A stretch of DNA of 64,000 bases from Rachicladosporium sp. CCFEE 5018 (Eukaryota; Ascomycota; Dothideomycetes; Cladosporiales; Cladosporiaceae), in contig KZ111173.1 in the NCBI GenBank assembly GCA_002077045.2, positions 1 through 64,000 on the forward strand. Direction: 5' to 3'. The first letter of the stretch is position 1. The number at the start of each line of letters is the position of its first letter. Positions 20,657-31,355 of the stretch are shown piece by piece. Made by a program: the position numbers and the translations under genes. Under the pieces are notes generated by a model, which saw only the letters and a list, made by a program, of their open reading frames with translations, ran no database searches and was not told the origin of the DNA.

Positions 20657-21792
20657 GAGATCTCGTTCTCCGGATGCAGGAGTTCCTCGTTCACATCGTC
20701 AATTCAGACTTCTTCCACAACCACGAAGGATACTCTCGTGCTTGCAATCGTTCTGACAAAAGCTGCCTCGGGCCTTCAAGAGACAGCCGATCTACTTCGC
20801 CTTTCGCGTCGAGAATTCCGAGCATTATGTGACGTTCCATCTCAGACTGGGAGAGCATCAAGCACTGAGATAGAAGAAGTGGGTGCTCGTATCTGCACGA
20901 CACCCAGCAGAACCCTTAGGTTCACCACTGTCAAACCAGCCGTACAAACGAAAACGTCCGTTGCTTCTTGAGAGTTGCTAAGGCGATCTACACCATGAAG
21001 TCAAGACTACGACACAGCGCTCATCGAGCTCGCTCTGGTGCTACTGGACTTACAGCAAAATCACCGACCAAGTGACCACCAGCTGCAGTAGCTACAAAGT
21101 ACAGTGAATCGGGCTGTCAGCGTACCGTGCCGCGATGCATGGCGACACGCAAAGAGGGTGTGTCGATTGCATCTGCAGCTTGTCTCGTGAGCTTATGTCA
21201 TACAGCAGTGTACATATATTGCAGGCAAGGAGTAGCTTTCGCGCTCAGTGCGGTCAGTGATGTCGTTGGAGCACATTGGGTGATTGGATTACTTGAAATA
21301 TTCACGTATGCGTCTCTAACAATCAACAGCGCATATCTTGCCGAACCAGGAACTGCTCTCGTACTGTACGTGCGTCTACATTCAACGAACGCCATCGCAA
21401 TCTTCGATGAGGCGAAGGATCTCTCCAAGTCGACCTGATCACAGCTTGTTACAGGGCGTAGCAGCTCCCCCGCATTCCCGCCAACCAATGCTTGACCAGC
21501 CTGGGCGCCACCAAGCAATGCATAGTGGCCTCAGCGCATACCTTGACTGTGCACCAGCGCGTGGAACGCCTCCCGTGACACACCGGCGGTGTCTGTGTAT
21601 CACGCGAGGCGGGACTCAGCCTCGCGATCGCCAGGTGGTCACGGCGGCAATGCATACCCCACCCTGCATCCCTACCTCATCTACAAGAGCATGGCAGCTG
21701 CCTCCCGAGCGATGCACCTGCTTCTCCTCCTCCCTACGGAGTGAGAACCAAGCGTATCACTCGGTGCCTACGGCACACGCTGCTCGCCCGGT
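20657..21792. promoter_or_regulatory. Upstream region of the sugar transporter, copy 2
   Basis: 1136 bases, 284 longer than in copy 1. The extra sequence lies roughly at 20730-20970, between blocks that align with 7010 and 7030; I see no target-site duplication or terminal repeats there. The block 21392-21560 is nearly identical to copy 1 and has the same CreA-type matches (CCCCGC at 21468-21473, CCCCAC at 21657-21662). A 103-codon frame at 21127-21438 is broken in copy 1 and is unlikely to be a gene. Confidence 0.4.
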
Positions 21793-24291
21793 ATGGCGGT
21801 CAACGGTAATGGGTTCGTCGAAGGTAATAACAAACTCGTGAGCATCTGACTGACCATGCAACAGCGCAAGCAACATCGAAGAGCTCGACAAGACTCCCAA
21901 GCTCGAGCAGAATGCCGATCATGACTACGAGACCGAAGCCGCAGCTCGGCGCAAAGCCAGCATCGCCGCCATGATGCAGAACACCACCGGCGAAGTCAAG
22001 AACCCACTCATCGGCATCCCTCGACCACAACTCATGCGCGATGTCGATACCTTCGCCACACAATACGGCTTCAGTGGCGACGAGGTGGAGCTGCTCAAGA
22101 AAGGCGCAATCGTGGCGCAGAATCCAGCCGACTTCGAGAACATGCCGGAGCTGGACGATTGCGACCGCAATGCCCTGCGCGAGGAGATCATGCGGCGCTG
22201 GAAGCATCCCTTCGCGCTTTACTTCACCATCATCCTTAATTCCATTGCAGCAGCTATCCAGGGCTGGGACCAGACTGGCAGCAATGGAGCTAATTTATCA
22301 TTCCCGAAGGAATTCGGCATCAGCGCTGATCCGCCTGACTGTGGCGCAAGTGTGAACGATCCGCTATGCCAGAAGAATGCGTGGCTCGTGGGGTTCATCA
22401 ATAGCTGTCCTTACATTGCTATCTGTCTCTTCACTGGCTGGATTTCGGATCCTGTGAACGAGTACCTTGGGCGTCGCGGGACGATCTTTGTGGCTGCTAT
22501 ATTCTCCGTGCTGGCTCCGATCGGATCTGGCTTGACCCAGCATTGGGGGCAGCTTGTGGCTTGTCGTAAGTGATGCTATCCGATTGAAGCCTTGTTCACG
22601 ACACGGAGCTGACCAAATACGCAGGCATCCTTCTCGGCATCGGCATGGGACTGAAAGAGGTCACAGTGCCAGTCTTCTCCGCTGAAAACGCGCCTACGAA
22701 CATCAGAGGTGGGCTAGTCATGTCATGGCAGCTGTGGACTGCGTTTGGCATCTTCCTTGGATACAGTGCGAATTTAGCTGTGTACAACGTGGGCAAGATG
22801 TAAGCCTCGATAGACTTGCAGCCGCGGCTCGACCTGTGGTGCTGACTTGAAGACAGTGCATGGCGGCTTCAGCTCGGGAGCGCTTTCATTCCAGCCGTAC
22901 CGCTTCTGATCGGCATCTACTTCTGCCCAGAGTAAGCGATTCGGACGTGAACCCGATCTCAATAGGACGTGCTGACCAAGAGTCTCCAGATCTCCTCGAT
23001 GGTATCTCAAAAAGAAGAAGCCCTACAAAGCCTACAAGTCACTCCTCCGCCTCCGCAACTCGCCACTTCAAGCCGCGAGAGATGTCTACTATATTCAAGC
23101 GCAGCTCGACGCCGAACACCGTATGATGGAAGAAGCCGGCCTGCTGAAGACGAACAACTTCTTCTCCCGCTTCATCGAGCTCTTCACACTTCCTCGCGTT
23201 CGTCGGGCAACTCAAGCATCTGGTATTGTGATGATTGCGCAGCAGATGTGTGGTATCAATGTAGGACTCCTCCTTGCATATCTTCTCCGGCGAAGAACGC
23301 GTACTAAGCACAACGGCAGATCATCGCATTCTACAGCGCCACCATCTTCTCACAAGCTGGCTTCAGTACGGCTTCGGCGCTGTTCGTCTCCTGGGGCTTC
23401 GGTCTGGTGAATTTCGTCTTTGCATGGTAAGTTCAGTGTGTCCCGCATGCATCTGATCGTACTGACACGACTCAGGCCTGCAGTATACACAATCGATACC
23501 TTCGGCAGGCGCGGCCTCCTCATCTTCACGTTCCCACAGATGGCGTGGTCTCTGCTTGCGGCTGGACTTTGCTTCCTGATCAAGGCGCCGAAGGCTCATT
23601 TGGCTACTGTGGCTCTGTTCGTCTTCATCTTTGGAGCCTTCTACTCGCCTGGAGAAGGTCCCGTGCCGTTCGCGGTACGTGTTGCGTGCTCATACAACAT
23701 GCATGTGCCGGACTGACGATCATGATAGTACTCAGCTGAAGTCTTCCCGCTCTCTCATCGCGAGATGGGCATGTCTTGGGCAGTGGCAACTAATAGTCAG
23801 TATTGGCCACGAGATCTACCCTTAGTATAGCGAGACTGACAGCACAACCAGACTTCTGGGCATCGATCCTGTCGACGTCGCTCCCACGTATGCTACAAGC
23901 CTTCACCCCGACAGGTGTCTTCGGCTTCTACGCTGCGCTGAATGTTGTCGCATTCTTCATGATCCTGTTCTTCCTCCCGGAGGTAAGCGCATCGCCATTC
24001 CCAGATCATCAGATGACGCACAGTGTTGACACCTCGCAGACCAAGCAGCGCACCCTCGAAGAACTCGACTACGTTTTTGGCGTCCCCACTCGCAGGCACG
24101 CAGGCTTCGTAGCGCATGAACAGATCCCTTGGTGGTTCCGCAAGTGGATCTTCCAGAAGAAGGGAGAGCCTGAGCCGCAACTGTATCACTTCGAGGACAC
24201 GAGTGTGATTAATGCGTATCGTGGGGACGCTGATGGGCCGGAGAAAGTGAAGACATACCACCAGGAACTGGGGTCTACGCTGTCAGCATGA
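21793..24291 (+). CDS. SP-family MFS sugar/polyol transporter, copy 2
   Basis: Ten exons (21793-21812, 21865-22565, 22625-22799, 22857-22931, 22990-23260, 23320-23426, 23476-23674, 23729-23795, 23852-23982, 24040-24291) give 665 residues, each exon the same length as in copy 1. The sugar-porter signatures are all present: LGRRGTIF, PESPRWYL, QQMCGIN, DTFGRRGLL, SAEVFPLSHR and PETKQRTLEEL. The plasma-membrane substrate is a sugar or polyol, not determined. The last third, including two introns, is almost identical to copy 1, but introns 2 to 6 have diverged, so this part may be a gene-conversion tract. Start choice follows copy 1: a 20-base first exon with a GTTCGT donor. Confidence 0.9.
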
Positions 24292-24438
24292 GGGAAAGGG
24301 CGAATCTGGAGAGTGGGTGAGATCGGAACCAGGCGTCGAGATACCCTTGCGTAACACTTTCATTCATTGTCAAATCACTTGTGGACGCAGCTCGCGACGC
24401 TAGCTGCCCCTGTCCACCAAATTATTGCCTCATCATTG

Positions 24439-25236
24439 TCAATGCTTGGCCATCATCTTGGTCATCTTTGCGAATGTGGCTTGACGAGTCTGTTCCCAAG
24501 AGCTGAAGCCCATGAAGTCCTTAGCACCTCCCACCGCGACCTGCTCGAACCCTTGACCCGTGAGTCCGGCAAAAGCTTCCTCGGTGAAGTCATTCAGCGG
24601 CATGCCGATTGACTTCCCCTTATCGCCGTGCTCGACATCGTGCAACTCGGTTTGCACGGCTGGAGGGAACAGCTCGATGACATTTACGTTCGAGCCAGCG
24701 TCCTTGAGCTGTTGCCGTTGTGTGAGAATGAGGTGATGGAGTGCGGCCTTCATGGCACAGTAGTTGCCACATGGTAAGATCGGCACCAATGCGAGGCCGG
24801 AGGTGGTGTACATCAACGCCGTATCTTTTGGAGCCTGCTTTTGTAAGAACGGCAAAAAGGCTTTTGCGAGGTGAAGGGGCGATGTGTAGTCTGTCAAGAT
24901 CTCGAGCTCCAACTTCGCAATGTCGACGCCTTTGTCTGGCTCGGTCCAATCGAGAGATCGCTGGAGTCCGGCGTTGATCCAGACACAGTCAATATCTGGG
25001 TGCTTCTTGAAGATGTCGGCCGCGAAGGCTGGAATCGCCTTGAGGTCGGTGATGTCGAATTGAACGGAGTCGACGTTGCCATTGGAGCCGTGCTCGGAGA
25101 CGAACTGGTCGAGCTTCTCCTGTCGACGGCCGGAGACGATGACTGAGGTGCCTGTTGAGACGAACTTGGAGGCGAGGGCGTAACCTATGCCACTCGTGGC
25201 GCCTAGGATGAGGACTTTGTTGTAGCGGAAAGACAT
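24439..25236 (-). CDS. Classical short-chain dehydrogenase (DltE-like), copy 2
   Basis: One exon, 265 residues, the partner of 10512-11309. GATSGIG (residues 12-18), INAG, the catalytic Ser of YTTSGLA and YCAMK are all intact, so it should be an active NAD(P)-dependent oxidoreductase. Differences from copy 1 cluster in the last third (for example GQGFEQVA for SEDFEQVA). Divergent with the DHA2 transporter at 25814. The substrate is unknown. Confidence 0.85.
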   Translation of the reverse strand: MSFRYNKVLILGATSGIGYALASKFVSTGTSVIVSGRRQEKLDQFVSEHGSNGNVDSVQFDITDLKAIPAFAADIFKKHPDIDCVWINAGLQRSLDWTEPDKGVDIAKLELEILTDYTSPLHLAKAFLPFLQKQAPKDTALMYTTSGLALVPILPCGNYCAMKAALHHLILTQRQQLKDAGSNVNVIELFPPAVQTELHDVEHGDKGKSIGMPLNDFTEEAFAGLTGQGFEQVAVGGAKDFMGFSSWEQTRQATFAKMTKMMAKH

Positions 25237-25813
25237 GGCGAAGGATTTACGAGTTGTAGGATGAAGCAGCCGGATGTGAATGGATAGATGGACGGATTGA
25301 GAAAGCAAGAAGAGAGTAGGTACTCACCGCACCACACGCCTCTGTTCTCGACCTTCTTGCAAGCGTTTACCATGTGGATGCAATTCATTGCCATCATGAT
25401 GTAATGCCCGGCACATTGTGCCATGATTGCCGGTGGTGGTGGAGCATCGTTCAGCAATCGCTCCAGTCTCGTTGGCGTCTATCTCGTGGGCACAATGGGG
25501 TAGCATATCGCCCCGAGGGCGACCGCTACCACACCGAAAGGCTGGTTCGACCACAGACGAACTTGGAGATACATATATTCCCAAGCTATGCTGACAAGTA
25601 TGCCAAGATAATGCCTACACGCAGGATAAAGTCTTACCCTTCCTGAGCCGATCACGGCGTCAGCATCTTTGACATGCACGATGTCGATCTGCCGAACGTA
25701 ACGTGACATGGCGATTGCGATTGCATATATGCGTGTGAATTGATCTACCATGAGGACCCCAGGCGTTCAAATTTGGCTCACCAACAGGCGAAGGTATCGA
25801 CCTCGGAGCGGAC
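25237..25813. promoter_or_regulatory. Divergent SDR/DHA2 promoter, copy 2
   Basis: 577 bases, the same length as in copy 1. The perfect inverted repeat GGCACATTGTGCC is at 25410-25422. Most of the interval is close to copy 1 with scattered single-base changes. No gene is seen. Confidence 0.45.
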
Positions 25814-27511
25814 ATGAAGGAGGCTAGCAAAGGGCCAGTGGAGCCTCATACGCAGGCTGACAGCAGCCATGACGATCAGGATTCCAGGTTTGGGGAGATA
25901 CAAGGCTTCGATCACGACCGAGAAACGCACGATGTCGAGAAGCAAGGTTATGAAGCACCGATGGAGCAAGTCGTCAGCGTCAGCTCTACCCTACCCATGT
26001 CAAAACCTCGAACGATTGCATTGGTACTCACCCTGACGGGAGCTGCCTTCTTGAACACCCTCTCAGTCCAGGCATGCGTGATCATCTTACCAGCCGTCGG
26101 ACGAGATCTCCGCATACCAGCTGCTCGTCAACAGTGGATCGTCTCCGCCTACTCACTCACCTTCGGCTGCTTCCTTCTGCTCTGGGGACGTCTGGCTGAC
26201 GTCTACGGGAAACGCCTCATCTTCATTTACGGATCTTGCTGGGTGTGCATCACTACATTGATTTGCCCATTCGTTCCGAGCGAGATCGGCTTCGATGTAC
26301 TTCGCGGACTGCAAGGACTGGGAGCTGCTGCGAATGTGCCAACGGCCATTGGCATCATTGGCGTTACCTTCACGCCAGGCAGTAAGGCTAAGACGTATGC
26401 CATAGCGACGTATTCTGCCGGTGCGCCGCTGGGCTCGGTGTTTGGTAACTTTTTGGGTGGCTTAGTCGGCGAGTACGCTTCCTGGAAGTGGGTGTTCTGG
26501 ATTTTGGCCATATTGGCAGCGCTGGTCACGGTTGCTAGCCAGCTGGTGATCCCACTACCTCGTATGAATACTGAGCCAATATCACTGAAAGGTGCTGTAG
26601 ACTGGATTGGAGGCATGATTGTGACTATAGCGCTGATGCTGCTGCTCTTTGCACTTACGCAAGGCAACATTACCGGCTGGGGAGTGTTCTGGATCCCTCT
26701 CATCATCGTAATCTCGGTGTTCATGATTGGTGCATTCGTGTACTGGCAACTCTACCTAGAGAAGAAGACCACGCGGAAGCCTTTGCTGAAAGTCACGATC
26801 TTCAAGGATGTCAGGATCTCAGCTAGCTTCTTCGCTATGGCTATGTTCTTTGCCTGCAAGTCCTACTGACTCTCTATCTTGAAACAGCGCTGACGAGATG
26901 CAGCATTCAACAACTTCCTTATCTTCGCCACCTACTTCTACCAAGACTATCTCGGCCTGAGTAGTATACAAACAACGATCCGCTTCATCTCCACGGGTGT
27001 TGTAGGAGTCTTGACAGTCTTCATCACATCTCAGCTCCTCGCTCGCATCTCAGTACACTACATCATCATGTGGGGCATGCTCTGCTGCGCAATCTCATTT
27101 CTGCTCTTCGCGATACCGATTCCGGCCGACACGATATACTGGGCTTGGGGCTTCCCAGCCATGTGCCTATCCGTCTTCGGTGCTGACACGCTATTCCCTT
27201 CATTGGTCTTGTACGTTTCACACGCCCTTCCAAAGGAGGATCAGGCAGTCGGTGGCGCTAGCATCAATGCCTTTGGGCAAGTCGGACGAGCGATTGGGTT
27301 GGCTATCGGCACGGCGCTACAAGTTGCTGTGCAAGCTAGCAAACAGGGCGGTCATGCCGCTGTTACTGGCGAAGGCTCCAAGCGCAGCGCCGCTTTCTTA
27401 CAAGGCATCCGGGCGACCGAGTGGTTCAATGTCGGACTTGCACTTGCAGGCTTCGTTGTCGTGGCAGTGGCGTTTCGAGGAGCTGGCATCTTGGGTACAG
27501 CGAAGAAGTAG
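25814..27511 (+). CDS. DHA2-family MFS drug-type transporter, copy 2
   Basis: Exons 25814-26855 and 26904-27511 give 549 residues. The family is the 14-TM drug:H+ antiporter group (DHA2), plasma-membrane exporters of toxic compounds or metabolites. Seen: a soluble N-terminus of about 65 residues, WGRLADVYGKR after TM2, LRGLQGLGAAANVP in TM4, GAPLGSVFGNFLGG in TM5, and paired late helices after YYQDYLGLSS-type sequence. The 48-base intron starts with GC (GCAAGT), ends in GCAG and has CTGAC as branch site; it is the only splice that keeps the frame. The gene is head-to-head with the SDR at 24439. This is the intact version; copy 1 has a frameshift. Confidence 0.85.
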
Positions 27512-27556
27512 TTTCGCCTCGAGAACGTAGATGATAGACTATACACGTCATCCACC

Positions 27557-28054
27557 TTAGAGCCTAGACTTTCCTTCATCACCGTTGAGCAGATCCCACA
27601 CCTCCAGACCCTGCTCCCACCGGTCGTCTTCCCACACATCAGTCTTGCCATCTGCTCGAAGTCGCCGCATCTGCTTCGGACTACTTGGACCCCACTGCAC
27701 ATTATCGCCTCGCACGAACGCAGCAAACTGCTCATTCCAGTCGTTGAGCATTCCTTTCTCGTCTGCAGTCAGCCCATCACCGCATGCACCCCAGAGCCAG
27801 ATAGAGTCGAGATCTGTGGCATGAGTGACGCCCCACTCTGGCGGTATGATGGCGTCAACGCACTTCATCCGCTTATCGAATCTATATCTGAGGACGTCTT
27901 TGCCCGGTACAAGACCGCCCTTGAACAGTGCGTTTTGGAAGCCACGTTCAAGATTGTGGACTTGACAATCGGCGTAGATGTGGCCGAAAAGGTCAGGCCA
28001 GTCTTTGTAAGCTTTGGGGAGATCCTGTGAACCCTTGCAGTAGTGTTTCATGAG
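27557..28054 (-). CDS. Type-B carboxylesterase, 3' end only, contig 2
   Basis: C-terminal part of a carboxylesterase cut by the contig end. It matches the start of contig 3 over 452 bases with two differences (27703 and 27839); the first changes Asp to Asn, the second is silent. It is thus the other allele or copy of the gene at 28155-29792, and ends with a TAA stop at 27557-27559. The apparent 625-residue open frame running through the N gap is an artefact that counts this segment twice. Confidence 0.85.
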   Translation of the reverse strand, partial: LMKHYCKGSQDLPKAYKDWPDLFGHIYADCQVHNLERGFQNALFKGGLVPGKDVLRYRFDKRMKCVDAIIPPEWGVTHATDLDSIWLWGACGDGLTADEKGMLNDWNEQFAAFVRGDNVQWGPSSPKQMRRLRADGKTDVWEDDRWEQGLEVWDLLNGDEGKSRL

Positions 28055-28154
28055 NNNNNNNNNNNNNNNNNNNNNNNNNNNNNNNNNNNNNNNNNNNNNN
28101 NNNNNNNNNNNNNNNNNNNNNNNNNNNNNNNNNNNNNNNNNNNNNNNNNNNNNN
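28055..28154. other. Assembly gap (100 N) over overlapping contig ends
   Basis: Exactly 100 N. The flanks overlap: 27603-28054 and 28155-28606 are the same 452 bases with two mismatches. No sequence is really missing here. Confidence 0.9.
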
Positions 28155-29792
28155 TCCAGACCCTGCTCCCACCGGTCGTCTTCCCACACATCAGTCTTGC
28201 CATCTGCTCGAAGTCGCCGCATCTGCTTCGGACTACTTGGACCCCACTGCACATCATCGCCTCGCACGAACGCAGCAAACTGCTCATTCCAGTCGTTGAG
28301 CATTCCTTTCTCGTCTGCAGTCAGCCCATCACCGCATGCACCCCAGAGCCAGATAGAGTCGAGATCTGTGGCATGAGTGACGCCCCACTCGGGCGGTATG
28401 ATGGCGTCAACGCACTTCATCCGCTTATCGAATCTATATCTGAGGACGTCTTTGCCCGGTACAAGACCGCCCTTGAACAGTGCGTTTTGGAAGCCACGTT
28501 CAAGATTGTGGACTTGACAATCGGCGTAGATGTGGCCGAAAAGGTCAGGCCAGTCTTTGTAAGCTTTGGGGAGATCCTGTGAACCCTTGCAGTAGTGTTT
28601 CATGAGCTTCTCCACTACCACGGAAGGGTAGTCGGCAATGAGTCGAGTCTCCACAGCGGCGTAAGAGTCCGAAGGCGTTCGCCACGAACGATATGAGTTG
28701 TGCTCGTCACGACATTCACCGTTCATGAGCTTGATGCCACGACGCTTCATGCGTTTGGCAACATCGCCGCTGTCGATGTGAGAGACGATCGTGGGAGAGA
28801 TGAAGGAGTCATCGGTATAGGCGCGAAACTCAGAGCGCTTGAGGTGATGTTGGGCCGCCACCAATTCCGTGGCTGGTATAGCCCTGAGCTTGGTGAGCCT
28901 GTCGGTGGCCGATAATGTATTAGCGATTCCGAGGACAGTACACAGCTCGTTGAACTGGTCCTGATGTTGATCGAGATTCCTCGGCTGTACACCCGGAGAA
29001 TTTGACCACATGATTGCCCGTTTGATGATTGCCTTCTCGTCCGGGACGAAATAGAGCTCGTGCGCAAGTTGCTGGAAAGTTGAGTGAGCACCTGCGGAGT
29101 AGCCTGCGAGAGTCACGTTCGTCTGATCCCCGCCGAAGAGTGATACGTTCTTCCATGCCCACTCGATTGCGAGACGTTGGTCCCAGAAACCGCAGTTGCC
29201 TGTAGCTTGGACATTGTCCTTGCGTGCTTCCTCATCCAGCTCGTGACTGGCGAGAAACCCGAATGCATTCAGTCGGTATGCGGGTGCTACGATGATGGAC
29301 TTGAAGGCTGTTTCCGTAAGCAAGGGCTGTCGATCGTTGTCAGCGGTGCACACGTGTATGTTACAAACACAATGAGCATACGACGAGCGATTCTGGCGCC
29401 ATGTTTGGATCGCCCCACTGCAGATAGCCCCCATGTAAGTATACCAAGCAGGGCCAGCCTCCTTTTGGTGGAGAATCTGCCGGGATATAGATGTTCAATT
29501 GAAGGCAGTTCTCGTCCCACAAAGACTTATCATCTTCGTCCCATGGCTGAGGACAGACCGCAGCAGATCCGGTGAAGCGTCCTGGGCTTGCCCTCGTTCC
29601 ATGCTGGTAACATGGTGGGAGTGGTCTCGGGCGGCGAAACCGGTACTTGCCTACCGGAGGTAAAGCGTATGGCAGACCACCGAAGTAATGTAGCAAGGAT
29701 TTGTCGTGTTGCGAGATGGTAAGTCCCTCGATGTGGCCAAGTGGGCCAGCGTTGAAAGGGTAGGCGGCTTGCGTGTAGGAAGTAGAGGGCAT
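28155..29792 (-). CDS. Type-B carboxylesterase, 5' part
   Basis: Exon 1 (29792-29382) and exon 2 (from 29326 into the gap). Completed with contig 1 sequence down to 13631, it gives 542 residues, the normal size for a type-B carboxylesterase/lipase. The enzyme hydrolyses carboxylic esters through a Ser-Glu-His triad. The nucleophile elbow is GYSAG, the oxyanion-hole HGGYLQWG lies near the end of exon 1, and FGGLPYALPPVGKYRFRRP is the usual N-terminal signature. No signal peptide is visible, so it may be intracellular. The 55-base intron has GTATGC and ACAG ends. Upstream in-frame sequence has only a TTG start, so the ATG at 29792 is used. It diverges from the lectin gene at 30223. Confidence 0.88.
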
Positions 29793-30222
29793 TGTGACAA
29801 TGGGCAAGTAAGAGAACCGGAAGGATATTTCGGCGTGACTGTAAGGACAGTCTCACAGACTTACTGGTCGCAACTCTCTGATCTAATCGAACCCATGCTA
29901 CCTACAAGAAGTGTATCTGCGGTGACTAGAGGTCTTCCTCTCGACCTTCCTCATCAGCCCAGCCGCCTCGGCCTCGTCCCCGCGACAGGGGTCCACTGAC
30001 GTCGACTCTGACAACAAACTCGACGGACTAACTTCTCCACGTTGTGCCTTGTTTGAGCCCTGCGAGAGAAGAGGGAAAGAGTTGGCGCATGAAACGCGTT
30101 GAGCAGACACGGCACGCCTTCAACAGATAGCTATAGGTGGGTTCCGGTCGTTGTCCTGTTTCTGCTATCGTACAATCGTTCCACATTTTCGGAGGCACGG
30201 TCGAATCTACTATCGCAGCGCA
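29793..30222. promoter_or_regulatory. Divergent carboxylesterase/lectin promoter region
   Basis: 430 bases between divergent start codons. I see no convincing TATA box or conserved motif and no coding frame. Confidence 0.4.
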
Positions 30223-31320
30223 ATGTCTTCATGGATGCCCAGCTTTGGTGGTGGTGGTAAAGGTCAGGAAGAGGAAGCGAAGCAGTGGCGCGAAGGCACA
30301 TTGGGAACCGGCGATGAGTTCTTCACGCACTCTCGCGATCCCGGTGAAGACAATGGACACTTCAAGGTCTCCGACGTGCGTCCAAAGCCGAAGACAGCAG
30401 ACAGAGGTGCTTCACGTCTGGTGCGGCTGCCGAAAGGGCACTACGAGAAACCGCCAGTGGTGAGTTACAATGCAGTGCTATATTATCTCACCGGAATTCA
30501 AAGCTGATGATCACGCGCAGATCGCCAAAGGGCTCAAGATGCTGGACCTCAATGGCGCTTCGAAAGACCATTTCGAGAAGGCTGCGCTAGACCTGCACGT
30601 CGAGGTCTTTGTTGACAATGAGCGGATCGTGTCCCCTCTGATACAAGCCTGGCTCTCGGACGAGAAGACACAGCTCATCTATGACGCCGAACTAGTTTGG
30701 ATGGAGGCGAAAGAAGACGCACATGATTCCGCGTTCCTCACCACAACCTTCGATCTGACAAAGGGCGAGACCGAGAAGTCGATGAAGTACCCTAAGAGCT
30801 TCCCGAAAGATTCAGAGGTCGAGGTATCGGGTTGGCTGCAAGGCTTCAGATTCAAGACAGATGATAAGGCGGATTACCAGTGCGACTTCTACCCTAGCAA
30901 GGTAACAAACAAGGGCTTTACGGCGCATGTGGACTGCGGCGAGAGCTGTGAGAGACTGGATGTCACCTGGATTGTGAACAAGAAGGGCAAGAAGAAGGTC
31001 GCGACTGGTAGCTTTAGTACAGAGGATGTTGAAGATAAGAAGGATGGGTCGGTCAGTGGCAAGGTTGAGTTCGAGAAGGGGACTTTTACTTCGGCGCCTA
31101 CAGTGTTGGTCGCATTGAGTCAATTTGATCTCAAGGGAGGGCAAGATCTGAAGATCGGGGTAGAGGTGTCGAATGTGAGCAAGACTGGCTTCAAGTGGAC
31201 AATCAGTAAGTGCAATGGATGTGCTCACCATGCGACTCGACTGACCATTTCCCAGAGGCTGGTGGGAAAGACGCTCTACGAAGCGCAGAAGCGACGTACT
31301 TCACGCTCGGCTATGCATGA
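30223..31320 (+). CDS. H-type-lectin domain protein
   Basis: Three exons (30223-30459, 30521-31205, 31256-31320) give 328 residues. No signal peptide is seen; the N-terminus MSSWMPSFGGGGKG is low-complexity. The C-terminal half ends in a beta-rich module (TFTSAPTVLVALSQFDLKGG, IGVEVSNVSKTGFKWTI, then a short last exon ending ATYFTLGYA) that resembles the H-type lectin/agglutinin fold, in which a six-stranded sandwich binds N-acetylgalactosamine-like sugars. The central part contains a related motif (DHFEKAALDLHVEVFVDNERI, SGWLQGFRF), so there may be two such modules in tandem. The ligand is not known. The gene is followed after 35 bases by the 3' end of dihydroorotase. Confidence 0.65.
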
Positions 31321-31355
31321 TAGCTAGCGCATGTACGCAAGACTTACGACAGCTC

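Noticed and set aside
21127..21438. 103-codon frame upstream of the transporter in copy 2
   Set aside because: The matching region of copy 1 has indels and stops, so the frame is not conserved.
27557..29434. A 625-residue open frame running through the N gap
   Set aside because: It counts the same carboxylesterase segment twice because overlapping contig ends were kept apart by 100 N.
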